A stretch of 33,589 bases of DNA. Source: Clostridiales bacterium. GTDB taxonomy: Bacteria; Bacillota; Clostridia; Clostridiales; Clostridiaceae. Below the pieces are notes generated by a model. It was given only the letters and a program-made list of their open reading frames with translations, searched no databases and was not told the DNA's origin. The position numbers were made by a program, and so were the translations under genes. Shown piece after piece: positions 23,667 through 32,552 of this stretch (position 1 is its first letter; each line of letters opens with the position of its first letter). The DNA lies in the NCBI GenBank assembly GCA_017889345.1, contig JAGHEJ010000054.1, forward strand, positions 1-33,589, written 5' to 3'.

Positions 23667-24803
23667 ATGAAATTCAATAAGAATGTATATGCAGAAATAA
23701 ACTTAGATAACTTAAAATATAATTTTAATTTAATTAAGAGTATTAATAAAGGAAAGAAAATAATAGCTGTTGTAAAAGAAGATGCTTATGGTCATGGAGC
23801 TGTTGAAATTTCTAAAGAACTTGTTAGATGTGGAGTAGACATGCTAGCTGTTATTAAAATAGAAGAAGCAATAGAATTAAGGGAAAATGGAATTAATATT
23901 CCTATTTTAATATTTGGAGTTACCCCAATTGAATATTTAAATGAACTTTTAAAATATGAGCTTACTCAAACTATAACTAGTTTTGAGTACGCTATTTTAT
24001 TATTAAAGGAATTAAAAAAGGTTAATAAGATATTAAAGGTTCATATAAAGATAGAAACAGGAATGGGAAGAGTGGGATTAATTGCAAGTGATGAAAATTT
24101 AAAAATTGTAAATAATATATTCATAAATCCTTTCTTTGATGTAGAGGGTATATACTCACACTTTTCTGATGCGGATAATGATGATGAAAGTTATACTCTA
24201 ACACAATATCAATTATTTAATTTATTTTGTAATAATTTAGATAAATTAAAACTAAATATAAAATATAAACATATATGTAACAGTGCAGGAAGTATAAAGT
24301 TTCCAAATTTTAATGGGGATGCTATAAGACCTGGAATTATTCTATATGGATATAATTTAATTGAAGATAAACAGCATATAAGTTTTAAGTCGGTTATGAG
24401 CTTAAAAGCTAGAATTGTACATATAAAAGAAGTTCATAAAGGTGAATCTATTGGGTATGGAAGGACATATAAGGCAAATGAAAAGAAAATAATTGCAACT
24501 ATTAATGTTGGATATGGTTCTGGTTATCCAAGATATTTATCAAATAAAGGTAAAGTACTATTAAATGGGGTTTATTGTGATATTGTTGGGAATATATGTA
24601 TGGATCATACTATGATTGATATTACTTCTGTGGAGAATGTTAAGTTATTTGATGAAGTTGTATTAATTGGAAAGAGTATAGATAAATTTATATATGCAAC
24701 AGATATATGTAAGTTTGGTGAAACTATTTGTTATGAGGTTTTATGCGGTATAGGAAGAAGGATACCTAGGGTTTATATAAAGGATAGTAAAGTTTTAAAT
24801 TAA
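23667..24803 (+). CDS. alr: Alanine racemase
   Basis: The 378-residue PLP enzyme interconverts L- and D-alanine for peptidoglycan and spores. AVVKEDAYGHGA holds the PLP lysine K37; note E in place of the usual A at position 38. The C-terminal barrel has GYGRTYKA, NVGYGSGYPR and NICMDHTMIDIT, all typical. A longer frame reaches TTG 23640, but AGGAGGG seven bases before the ATG at 23667 fixes this start. It overlaps none of gerS and follows it by 10 bases. D-alanine is also the substrate linked to the VanX-like gene in this window. Confidence 0.95.
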   Translation: MKFNKNVYAEINLDNLKYNFNLIKSINKGKKIIAVVKEDAYGHGAVEISKELVRCGVDMLAVIKIEEAIELRENGINIPILIFGVTPIEYLNELLKYELTQTITSFEYAILLLKELKKVNKILKVHIKIETGMGRVGLIASDENLKIVNNIFINPFFDVEGIYSHFSDADNDDESYTLTQYQLFNLFCNNLDKLKLNIKYKHICNSAGSIKFPNFNGDAIRPGIILYGYNLIEDKQHISFKSVMSLKARIVHIKEVHKGESIGYGRTYKANEKKIIATINVGYGSGYPRYLSNKGKVLLNGVYCDIVGNICMDHTMIDITSVENVKLFDEVVLIGKSIDKFIYATDICKFGETICYEVLCGIGRRIPRVYIKDSKVLN

Positions 24804-24831
24804 ATATAAAATATATGACCGTAGGGAGATT

Positions 24832-24865
24832 TAAATTTTTAGTAAGTTGTAAATTTTTAGTAAGT
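24832..24865 (+). repeat. Tandem direct repeat at the mazEF promoter
   Basis: TAAATTTTTAGTAAGT occurs twice (24832-24847 and 24850-24865), perfectly and with an 18-base period. The second copy overlaps the spacer of the TTGTAA/TATAAT promoter. This placement suggests a regulator binding site, perhaps for the adjacent antitoxin, which is not shown. Confidence 0.6.
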
Positions 24866-24875
24866 GTTATATAAT
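24847..24875 (+). promoter_or_regulatory. Promoter upstream of the antitoxin/toxin pair
   Basis: TTGTAA (24847-24852), a 17-base spacer and consensus TATAAT (24870-24875) precede the antitoxin start by about 57 bases. Confidence 0.55.
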
Positions 24876-24932
24876 TTAAGGAGTACGTAATTAAATTATA
24901 ATTTTAGTTATGATTATGGGGGTACTTCTGAA

Positions 24933-25232
24933 GTGAGTAAATCAATGAGTAGTTTTTTAAAGCCTTTATCTAGTCCGCAAGCAATAAAAGTTAAGCCATT
25001 ACAAAAAGGTAGCATAAATATAAGAGACATCATATTAATATTTATTAGAAGAAGAACATGGGAAACAATTGGAAAAGGATATAAGGATATGGGAGAAATA
25101 AATATAGAATTGTCTGAATGTGGATTTTTCTCAGCTTTTGAAGATTTAGTTAAATATGAGATAAGGCTTTCGGAGAGTGATAATTTAGATGACTACAATG
25201 GTAGTAAAAAGAGGGGACATATTCTATGCTGA
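24933..25232 (+). CDS. EndoAI/MazE-like antitoxin, atypical N-terminus
   Basis: The 99-residue protein sits where the ribbon-helix-helix antitoxin EndoAI normally precedes EndoA, and overlaps the toxin by 44 bases. From about residue 27 it recalls the antitoxin: [15 protein letters not shown] fits the second helix, and [19 protein letters not shown] fits the C-terminal toxin-binding part. The first 26 residues (from [24 protein letters not shown]) do not look like the expected strand plus first helix, and helix one seems missing or very divergent. GGGGGT upstream is a moderate site. The true start may differ, since an AAGGAG at 24878-24883 has no good start codon in this frame. Annotation as antitoxin is by position and C-terminal pattern. 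Confidence 0.6.
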   Translation: MSKSMSSFLKPLSSPQAIKVKPLQKGSINIRDIILIFIRRRTWETIGKGYKDMGEINIELSECGFFSAFEDLVKYEIRLSESDNLDDYNGSKKRGHILC

Positions 25233-25542
25233 TTTAAGTCCAGTTATAGGATCTGAACAGGGAGGAATAAGACCCGTTATAATAATTCAAAATGATATAG
25301 GAAACAAGTATAGCCCAACGGTTATAGTTGGAGCTATAACGTCTCAAATTAATAAGGCTAAGTTACCTACTCATGTGGAAATTTCATCAGAGGAATATGG
25401 TTTAAATAAGGATTCTGTAGTTTTATTGGAACAAATAAGAACTCTTGATAAAAAACGTCTAAAAGAAAAAATAGGCCATATGACTAAAAGTGATATGAAA
25501 AAGGTTAATAAAGCATTATTTATAAGTTTAGGGCTTTGTTAG
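25189..25542 (+). CDS. ndoA: EndoA/MazF-family endoribonuclease toxin
   Basis: The 117-residue protein matches the PemK/MazF mRNA interferase family, close to Bacillus EndoA, which cuts mRNA at a short sequence. [22 protein letters not shown] (about 5-26), [21 protein letters not shown] and [13 protein letters not shown] are diagnostic, and the GSEQGG-RP loop is intact. The frame is full length with no damage. GGAGAG lies 11 bases before the ATG at 25189, and an ATG at 25198 is a possible alternative. It overlaps the antitoxin gene by 44 bases. A terminator follows after about 50 bases. Confidence 0.95.
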   Translation: MTTMVVKRGDIFYADLSPVIGSEQGGIRPVIIIQNDIGNKYSPTVIVGAITSQINKAKLPTHVEISSEEYGLNKDSVVLLEQIRTLDKKRLKEKIGHMTKSDMKKVNKALFISLGLC

Positions 25543-25561
25543 CTAAAAAATTATTAGTATT

Positions 25562-25590
25562 TTGATAAATCAACGTATATTTTATATATT
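25562..25590 (+). promoter_or_regulatory. Promoter of the GH89 gene, just before the mazEF terminator
   Basis: TTGATA (25562-25567) and TATATT (25585-25590) are separated by 17 bases. Transcription would start inside the left arm of the hairpin at 25594-25620. The new transcript would therefore escape the terminator that ends the mazEF message. Confidence 0.55.
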
Positions 25591-25593
25591 TAA

Positions 25594-25628
25594 TTAATGG
25601 CATTTTTAAAATGCCATTAATATTTTTT
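25594..25628 (+). terminator. Terminator after the toxin gene
   Basis: A 12-bp stem (25594-25605 with 25609-25620) and a tiny loop are followed by TATTTTTT. The T run runs into the ribosome binding site of the GH89 gene. Confidence 0.7.
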
Positions 25629-25641
25629 GGAGACATAATTT

Positions 25642-28338
25642 ATGAAATTTATTAAAATTTTAAGGAAATTATTATTGATAATATTTATTGCATTAACACC
25701 ATATATAACTAGCTATGCAAACGATAAAGTTAATACTGATTATATACATAATTTTGAATATGATATTAATAATTTGATAGATGGAAATGAAGAAACATTT
25801 TTTATTTTACCAGATTTTGTTAATTATTTGGAATTTAAGGTAGAAAATGATAGGAAAGTAAGAAGTATTAATATTACAGTAGATGATACTAAGAATAATT
25901 ATAACTATAAAGTTTACTCAAGTAGTGATGGATATGAGTATAATGAAGTGAAATTTAAGAAAACCATAATTAATAGCAAAGAAGAAAATTTAAAAGTTAG
26001 TATAGAAGATCCTTTTATTAAAATTAGGGTTGTATATAGTGAAAGTAATGATTTTGTAAATATAAATGAAATTATTTTTTTAGATGAAAAAAATAATAAA
26101 ATTAATAATGTGGAAATATATAAAGAAGAACCTATTATAGAAAATGTAATTTATGAAAAAGAAGATAAGGGTTATATAGAATCCATACAGGAACTTATAT
26201 GTAGAACAATGGGAGAAGAATATATTAATTTCTTCGATATTGAACTTTTGCCTGATGATATAGGAAAAGATTATTTTAGATTATCTAGCAGTAATAATAA
26301 AATTGTTCTTAAAGGAAATAATGTAAATTCTTTAAGTTTAGCTCTTAATTACTATTTTGAACATTATTTAAATCAAACTTTTAGTAGATTTGGGAATTCA
26401 AAAATTAAAGCAAGTTTACCTTTACCAGAGATTAATGGTGAGATAGAGAAAATAATTGATTTGAAATATAGATATAACTACAATTATGTAGCGTATGGAT
26501 ATACTATGGCTTATTGGGATTTTGAACAATGGGAAAGAGAAATTGATTGGATGGCTTTAAACGGATTTAATATAGCTTTAAATCTAGTGGGATATGAAGA
26601 GGTTATAAGAAGATTTTTAAGTGAATTTGGATTTAGCTTTTCAGAAATAGTTAACTATTTAACCTCTCCTATATATTTACCATGGCAATATATGGGAAAT
26701 ATAAGTAGGGTTGGTGGAGAAATGACTCCTAAATGGTTTGAAGATAGAGCGAAACTTTCTATAAAGATTGGTAATAGAATGAGAGAGTTTGGGATATCTC
26801 CAATACATCAAGCCTATATAGGGTATTTTCCGTATAAAGAAGGTGTTGATTTAAATATAATTAGTGGAAGTTATTGGAGTAAAATAAAAGGGCCAGATAG
26901 AGTAGCTTTCGATGAAAATTATGAAGAAGTTGCTAAGGTGTTTTATGATAAGCAAAGAGAAGTTATGGGAGAAACTAAATATTTTGCAGGAGATTTATTC
27001 CATGAAGGTGGAAATGCTTATGGATATGATGAAAAAGTTATTTCTTCTAAGGTTTTGGAAACTTTAAAGAAAAATGAAGGGGAAGATGCTATTTGGGTAA
27101 TTCAATCTTGGGGTCATAGTCCTTCTTCAAATACTATAGGTCATCTTGATAAGAAAAATATATTAATTGTTGATTTGCATTCTCAGTTAAATGTTAGATG
27201 GGAAGGATTTGCAAAATTTAATGGAATGAAATGGGATAATAAAGAGTTTGATAATTCAAATTGGATTTTTGGAGTATTAAACAACTTCGGAGGAAGAAGT
27301 GGTCTTTATGGTCATTCAAGATTTATGATAGATGAGTTTTATAGAGCTAAAGAAAAAAGTGAGTTTTTAGTTGGAATCGGACATACTGCTGAGGCTATTG
27401 GATATAACGATTTTATAGATGAATTAATAACAGAACTTATATTTGAAGATAAAATTGACTTTGATGAATTTATTAAAAGATATATAACAAATAGATATGG
27501 TAAATTTAATCAAAAATTATTAGATGGATTTTATATATTATTAGATACAGTATATAATCCTACCACAGAAGTTTATCATGAGGGGGCATCTGAATCTATA
27601 ATAAATGCAAGACCTTCAATGGAAGTAACTAGTGCATCTAAATGGGGAATTATTCATAAAAACTATAATTCAGATATTTTAGAGAGAGCATTAAAGTTAT
27701 ATTTTTCCGTATACGATGAATTCAAGCATAATGAATTTTTTATTAAAGATATAATTGATATTTCAAGTGAAGTTATTGTAAATTTAGCTCATCAATATTA
27801 TAAAGACATTCAAAATGCTTATGAGAAAAAAGATATGAATGAATTTAAAGTTTTAAGTGATAAGTTTTTATATTTAATAAATCTTCAAGCTAATATTTTA
27901 TCTTATAATGAGGATAAGAGTTTAAAACTTTTATTAAAAGAAATAGATAGTTTTAAATATGATGATTATTTTAAGGATACTTTAAAATATAACAAGAAAA
28001 CCATAATAACAACTTGGTATGATAAGCTTGTATCAGATGATGATGGGCTTAGAGATTATGCTAATACGGATTTTTATGATCTTATAGGAACTCTTTATTA
28101 TAACAGATGGAAAAATTATTTTGATGATGTTTTAAATGGAAATGAGTATAAAGAGAAGTATGATGATTATAGATTTGATGTAAAATGGATTTATGATGAT
28201 AATTCTTTAGATTTTAAGAAGAGTGATAAGAGTTTAAAGGAGTTAATTAATCTTGTTATTGTAGATGCTTCAATGAAAAAAAGTGATTTTTCATTTCTTG
28301 CAAATTTAATATATTCTATAAGCTCTTTGTTTAGATAA
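25642..28338 (+). CDS. Secreted alpha-N-acetylglucosaminidase (GH89)
   Basis: The 898-residue enzyme resembles GH89 (human NAGLU, Clostridium perfringens AgnC) and removes terminal alpha-linked GlcNAc from host glycans. A signal peptide spans about 1-25 (cleavage near YAND). An N-terminal discoidin-like (F5/8 C, CBM32-type) domain is suggested at 30-155. The GH89 core follows: YRYNYNYVAYGYTMAYWDFE, MALNGFNIALNL, then DLFHEGG (E455) and TAEAIGYN (E584). These two Glu align by motif and spacing (129 apart) with NAGLU E316 and E446. The C-terminal helical domain is present. No sortase, SLH or dockerin motif is seen, so it is released or held loosely. GGAGA precedes the ATG. It is monocistronic with its own promoter and a terminator. 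Confidence 0.92.
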   Translation: MKFIKILRKLLLIIFIALTPYITSYANDKVNTDYIHNFEYDINNLIDGNEETFFILPDFVNYLEFKVENDRKVRSINITVDDTKNNYNYKVYSSSDGYEYNEVKFKKTIINSKEENLKVSIEDPFIKIRVVYSESNDFVNINEIIFLDEKNNKINNVEIYKEEPIIENVIYEKEDKGYIESIQELICRTMGEEYINFFDIELLPDDIGKDYFRLSSSNNKIVLKGNNVNSLSLALNYYFEHYLNQTFSRFGNSKIKASLPLPEINGEIEKIIDLKYRYNYNYVAYGYTMAYWDFEQWEREIDWMALNGFNIALNLVGYEEVIRRFLSEFGFSFSEIVNYLTSPIYLPWQYMGNISRVGGEMTPKWFEDRAKLSIKIGNRMREFGISPIHQAYIGYFPYKEGVDLNIISGSYWSKIKGPDRVAFDENYEEVAKVFYDKQREVMGETKYFAGDLFHEGGNAYGYDEKVISSKVLETLKKNEGEDAIWVIQSWGHSPSSNTIGHLDKKNILIVDLHSQLNVRWEGFAKFNGMKWDNKEFDNSNWIFGVLNNFGGRSGLYGHSRFMIDEFYRAKEKSEFLVGIGHTAEAIGYNDFIDELITELIFEDKIDFDEFIKRYITNRYGKFNQKLLDGFYILLDTVYNPTTEVYHEGASESIINARPSMEVTSASKWGIIHKNYNSDILERALKLYFSVYDEFKHNEFFIKDIIDISSEVIVNLAHQYYKDIQNAYEKKDMNEFKVLSDKFLYLINLQANILSYNEDKSLKLLLKEIDSFKYDDYFKDTLKYNKKTIITTWYDKLVSDDDGLRDYANTDFYDLIGTLYYNRWKNYFDDVLNGNEYKEKYDDYRFDVKWIYDDNSLDFKKSDKSLKELINLVIVDASMKKSDFSFLANLIYSISSLFR

Positions 28339-28373
28339 AAAAGGTAGCCAAAATTATTGGCTACCTTTTTTAT
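28337..28373. terminator. Bidirectional terminator between GH89 and bioA
   Basis: AAAAAGGTAGCCA pairs with TGGCTACCTTTTT across a 7-base loop, with T-rich runs on both sides. It serves the GH89 gene on plus and the end of the biotin operon on minus. Confidence 0.9.
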
Positions 28374-29713
28374 TTGAAAAATTTATCGTAAGATTCCCTG
28401 GCTTTTTTAACCATAGAGTGAATTTCATCTTTTGTAATAATATATGGGGGCATAAAATAAAGAATATTTCCAAGAGGTCTTAATAATAAAGAGTTTTCAA
28501 GAGCGATTTTATATATTTGATATCCAACTCTATCTTCAAATTTAAATGGTTCTTTTATTGTTTTATCTTTTACAAGTTCAATTGCACAAATCATTCCAAG
28601 AGAGCGAACTTCTCCTACAAATTCTAAATCTTTAAAATATTCATCGGTTACTTCTCTTAAATATTTTGATTTTTCACTAAGGCTTGTTAAAACATCCTCT
28701 TCTTTAAAAATGTTTAGGGTTTCGCAAGCAACAGAACATGCAAGGGGATTTCCAGAGTAGCTGTGAGAGTGTAAGAATGCTTTTAGTTTAAGGTAATCAT
28801 CGTAAAAGGCGTTGTAAATTTCGTTTGTTGTAATTGAAAGAGAAAGTGGGAGATATCCTCCAGTTAATCCTTTTGATACGCACATAATATCTGGGGTAAT
28901 TTCAGCGTGGTTAACTCCAAAAAAATTTCCAGTTCTTCCAAATCCAACGGCAATTTCATCTGCAATTAAGTTTATATTGTATTCTTTTGTTAATTTTCTT
29001 AGTTTTTTTAAATAAGATTCAGGGTACATTTTCATTCCAGAAGCACATTGAACCATAGGTTCTATTATAACTGCAGTTATTTCTTTGTGATTTTTAAGAA
29101 TTGTTTCTTCCATGTGTGAAAAACATTCTGTATCACAAGAATTACGGTTTTTAAAATATGGACATCTAAAGCAGTCAGGAGAATTAACTTCTATTGTATC
29201 TAAGAGAATTTTGCTATAAACCTCAGAGTATAATGGGGTTTTAGATACTGAAAGTGCTCCTATTGTTTCTCCATGGTATCCATCTTTTAGAGATATGAAT
29301 TTTGTTTTAGAATCAAAACCTGTTTGTTTGTGATATTGGTAACTTAATTTTAAGGAGATTTCAACAGAAGAGGATCCATTATCTCCAAAAAATATTTTTG
29401 AAAGCCCTTTTGGGGATACTTCTAAAATTTTTTCTGAAAGATCTATTGCAGGTTTGTGAGAGAAATTTGAAAATATTACGTGTTCAAGTTTATCTACTTG
29501 GGATTTTAAAGCGTTGTTTATTCTTTTATTACTATGACCAAAAAGATTTACCCACCAAGAAGAAATGGCGTCTATGTAAGGTTTACCATCTATATCATAT
29601 AAATAAATTCCCTCTCCTTTATCTATTATTATTGGGGGGAATTCTTCATAATCTTTCATTTGAGAGCAGGGATGCCAAATATTATTTAAATCTTTTTTTT
29701 GCAGCTCATTCAA
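28370..29713 (-). CDS. bioA: Adenosylmethionine-8-amino-7-oxononanoate aminotransferase
   Basis: The PLP aminotransferase converts 7-keto-8-aminopelargonate (KAPA) to 7,8-diaminopelargonate (DAPA) with S-adenosylmethionine as amino donor. Visible features: IWHPCSQMKDYEE at the N-terminus (substrate site), DAISSWWVNLFGH, the FGDNGSSSVEISLKLSYQY cofactor phosphate loop, IIADEIAVGFGRTG, and the PLP lysine in CVSKGLTGG. It has 447 residues from this start. The frame runs to GTG 29722, but AGGAG abuts that codon. The TTG at 29711-29713 sits nine bases after AGGAG and is preferred. It is last in the biotin operon, before the shared terminator. Confidence 0.95.
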   Translation of the reverse strand: MNELQKKDLNNIWHPCSQMKDYEEFPPIIIDKGEGIYLYDIDGKPYIDAISSWWVNLFGHSNKRINNALKSQVDKLEHVIFSNFSHKPAIDLSEKILEVSPKGLSKIFFGDNGSSSVEISLKLSYQYHKQTGFDSKTKFISLKDGYHGETIGALSVSKTPLYSEVYSKILLDTIEVNSPDCFRCPYFKNRNSCDTECFSHMEETILKNHKEITAVIIEPMVQCASGMKMYPESYLKKLRKLTKEYNINLIADEIAVGFGRTGNFFGVNHAEITPDIMCVSKGLTGGYLPLSLSITTNEIYNAFYDDYLKLKAFLHSHSYSGNPLACSVACETLNIFKEEDVLTSLSEKSKYLREVTDEYFKDLEFVGEVRSLGMICAIELVKDKTIKEPFKFEDRVGYQIYKIALENSLLLRPLGNILYFMPPYIITKDEIHSMVKKARESYDKFFK

Positions 29714-29724
29714 AATAATCACTC

Positions 29725-30390
29725 CTATAGATTTTCAATGAATTTTAAAATATGGTCTTTATTTAAATCTTCTCTTTTATTTATGTAAGGAATAATAAGA
29801 GTATTTTTAAGGTTTAGATAGTTTGTTAAAAATGAAATATTATCTATTTCATGTTCTTTATTTGTGAAATTATTAAATACAACACCTGATATTTTGATAT
29901 TACTATTTTTTAAATGGTTTATTGTAAGAATTGTATCGTTTATTGTTCCTACTTTTGTTGAGGTTACAACTATGGCTTTAAGGTTTAAATCTTTTATTAA
30001 ATTATACATAAAATAGTTTTTAGTATTTATTGGGGAAAATATCCCTCCTGCTCCTTCAACTATTATGTTTTCATAAAAATTTTCAATTTCCCTAAAATCT
30101 TCTAGAATTTTTCTAATATCTATATTTATGTTATTTTTCCTTGAAGATAGGTGAGGGGAGAGAGGAAACTTTAAGGGGTATGTACACTTAAAGTCCTCTT
30201 TATTTTTATTTGATGAGTGTTCTCTTACATAGTCAACATCTGGAATAATTAAGTTTGATTCTAAAAATTCACATCCAGTTTGAATTGGTTTATAATAACA
30301 AGAATTTTCCCCTAAATGATTAAATAAAATAGAGCTTATGAATGTTTTTCCAATATCTGTATTTGTAGCCGTTACGAAAATTTTTTTCAT
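29725..30390 (-). CDS. bioD: Dethiobiotin synthase
   Basis: The 221-residue ATP-dependent enzyme closes the ureido ring of dethiobiotin from DAPA and CO2. KIFVTATNTDIGKTF is the P-loop-like motif (residues 3-17), followed by YKPIQTGCE and IVEGAGGIFSPI, which are diagnostic. The length is typical. It starts within the bioB stop (TAATG overlap of one base), showing translational coupling, and ends three bases before the bioA frame. Confidence 0.96.
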   Translation of the reverse strand: MKKIFVTATNTDIGKTFISSILFNHLGENSCYYKPIQTGCEFLESNLIIPDVDYVREHSSNKNKEDFKCTYPLKFPLSPHLSSRKNNINIDIRKILEDFREIENFYENIIVEGAGGIFSPINTKNYFMYNLIKDLNLKAIVVTSTKVGTINDTILTINHLKNSNIKISGVVFNNFTNKEHEIDNISFLTNYLNLKNTLIIPYINKREDLNKDHILKFIENL

Positions 30391-31370
30391 TATATAGAAA
30401 ACTCCATACGTTTTGCAAGTTCTTTGTCATTTTCAATGTTACTTCCTGTTGTTGTTAGGAAATCTCCTGTAAGCATTGCATTAACTCCTGCTTTAAGTCC
30501 AAGCTCTTGAAGATCTTCAAGTTGCATTCTTCCACCTGCGTATCTTATTTGTGCTTTTGGAAGAATAAATCTAAATACTGAAATTGTTTTTATTATCTCC
30601 ATTTTATGTAGTGGAGGGTTATTCTCATATGGAGTTCCTTCAACTGGAGTTAATATGTTTATTGGAACCGAGTCAACATTTAATGCACGAAGTTCAAAAG
30701 CTAGGTTTATTCTATCGATTTCTGATTCCCCCATTCCAATTATTCCACCGCTACAAACTTTAAGACCTGCTTTTTGTACAAGTTTTATTGTGTTAACCCT
30801 ATCTTCAAATGTGTGAGTTGAGCAAAGAGTTTCATAAAATTCACGAGAAGATTCTAAGTTATGGTGATACATTTTAACTCCAGAATCTCTAAGTTTTTCA
30901 GCTTGTCCTTCTTTTAAAATTCCAAAGGATCCACAAAGAGAAATATTAGTTTCTTCTCCAAGTTTTTTGTAGATTGAACAAATTTTATCTATTTCTAAGT
31001 CAGATGGTCCACGTCCACTTGATACCATTGAAAATTTATGAGCTCCTTTAGATTGTACATCTTTTGCTCTTTCTATAATTTCCTCTTCTTTTAAGAAAGA
31101 GTATGGAGTTATGTTTGTTTTGTAGTGAGCAGATTGAGCACAATATTTACAATCTTCTGAGCAGTTACCATTTTTGACATTCATAATTGTACATAAGTCA
31201 AGAGAGTTTCCTGAAAAATTTTTCCTAATTTCATTAGCACAAGAAATAAGTTCTTCCATAGAATCTTTGTCGTTTATGTGGTCAATATTAATAAGAGCCT
31301 TTGCTTCTTCAAAGGTTATTTCATATCCCTCTAGTATTTTGTCTTTTAAGTTTGTTATGTTTAATTTCAT
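30390..31370 (-). CDS. bioB: Biotin synthase
   Basis: The 326-residue radical SAM enzyme inserts sulfur into dethiobiotin. CSEDCKYCAQS holds the 4Fe-4S ligands C70, C74 and C77, followed by VSSGRGP, YHHNLESS, SGGIIGMGES and, at the C-terminus, YAGGRMQLEDLQ. GGAGAAAAATAATG gives a good start overlapping the bioF stop by one base. As the 2Fe-2S cluster is consumed in the reaction, iron-sulfur supply is relevant in this organism. Confidence 0.97.
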   Translation of the reverse strand: MKLNITNLKDKILEGYEITFEEAKALINIDHINDKDSMEELISCANEIRKNFSGNSLDLCTIMNVKNGNCSEDCKYCAQSAHYKTNITPYSFLKEEEIIERAKDVQSKGAHKFSMVSSGRGPSDLEIDKICSIYKKLGEETNISLCGSFGILKEGQAEKLRDSGVKMYHHNLESSREFYETLCSTHTFEDRVNTIKLVQKAGLKVCSGGIIGMGESEIDRINLAFELRALNVDSVPINILTPVEGTPYENNPPLHKMEIIKTISVFRFILPKAQIRYAGGRMQLEDLQELGLKAGVNAMLTGDFLTTTGSNIENDKELAKRMEFSI

Positions 31371-32551
31371 TATTTTTCTCCTTTAATGTATTTTTCATAT
31401 TTAATATAAAGTTTTTTCATAGTTTCTATTAATAAGTTTAAATCATTATAAGAATGATTAACACTTAGAGTTATCCTAAGTCTACTTGTGTTTTTTGAAA
31501 CAGAAGGAGGACGAATTGGAGTTACGTATATATTTTCATGAAATAAATCCTCTTTAAACTTTAAGCATAATTTTTCATCATGTAAAATTACTGGAATTAT
31601 TGGAGTAATTCCATCTATTACACTGTAACCTATGTTTTTTAACTCACCTCTTACAAAAACGCTTATTTGTCTTAAGTATTCTCTTTCTTTTTTATAAGAG
31701 ATACATTTGATTATTGAGTTTGAGAGAGTTTTTGCGTTTTCTGGTGTTTGGGAAGTTGAAAATATAAATGATCTTGAAGTATTTTTTAAATAATTAATTA
31801 CAATAGAGGAAGAGGATAAAAATCCACCAACGCATCCAAGTGCCTTACTTCCAGTTCCCATAAGTAAAATCCTATCATCATAAATATTAAAATATTCGCA
31901 TGTTCCTTCTCCATTTTCTCCAAGAACTCCAGTTCCATGGGCATCGTCTATGTATAAATAACAATTAAATTTATAACAAAGATGGATTAACTCTGAAAGT
32001 TTACAAATATCCCCATCCATTGAAAATACCCCATCAGTTATTATTACCTTTTTAGGGTGAGAGGAAAAATCTTTTAGTTTATTTAAAAGATCATCCATAT
32101 CAAGATGTTTATAAATAATCTTTTTCCCTTTAGAGAGTTTAATTCCTGTAATTATACTTGAGTGATTTAATTCATCTGAAAAAATAATAAACTCTTCATC
32201 AAAAAGTGAGGGGATAGAGCCAATGTTACACAAATACCCTGAGCTATATAAAATGGTATCTTCTTTCTTTTTAAACTTTGAGATTATGTTTTCACATTCT
32301 CTATGAAGAATTGTTGTTCCTGTTGTAAGTCTTGATCCTCCTGAACCTACTCCAAAATTTTTAATAGTTTCTATGGAGTTTTCTTTAAGAGAAGTATCAT
32401 TACAAAATCCAAGATAATTATTTGAAGAAAACAAAATCATGTTTTTATCCTTAAGTTTTATGTGAGAATCTTGAGGGGAAGAAAATTCATGAATTTCTCT
32501 TAAAAGGTTTTTATCTTTTATGCTTTTAAGTTTTTCATTTAGGTTAAACAT
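31370..32551 (-). CDS. bioF: 8-amino-7-oxononanoate synthase
   Basis: The 393-residue PLP enzyme condenses pimeloyl-CoA with L-alanine to give KAPA. FSSNNYLGFCND, GVGSGGSRLTTGTT, DGVFSMDGD, YIDDAHGTGVLGENG and GTGSKALGCVGG (PLP lysine) are diagnostic of the oxoamine synthase family. It could also use malonyl-type thioesters in theory, but the operon fixes BioF. It starts one base after the bioW stop (TAATATG) and shares its last base with the bioB start. Confidence 0.95.
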   Translation of the reverse strand: MFNLNEKLKSIKDKNLLREIHEFSSPQDSHIKLKDKNMILFSSNNYLGFCNDTSLKENSIETIKNFGVGSGGSRLTTGTTILHRECENIISKFKKKEDTILYSSGYLCNIGSIPSLFDEEFIIFSDELNHSSIITGIKLSKGKKIIYKHLDMDDLLNKLKDFSSHPKKVIITDGVFSMDGDICKLSELIHLCYKFNCYLYIDDAHGTGVLGENGEGTCEYFNIYDDRILLMGTGSKALGCVGGFLSSSSIVINYLKNTSRSFIFSTSQTPENAKTLSNSIIKCISYKKEREYLRQISVFVRGELKNIGYSVIDGITPIIPVILHDEKLCLKFKEDLFHENIYVTPIRPPSVSKNTSRLRITLSVNHSYNDLNLLIETMKKLYIKYEKYIKGEK

Positions 32552-32552
32552 A

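Noticed and set aside
25189..25542. Toxin/antitoxin pair as a sign of a mobile element
   Set aside because: EndoAI-EndoA next to alr is a normal chromosomal arrangement in firmicutes, and there is no integrase, transposase or composition change here.
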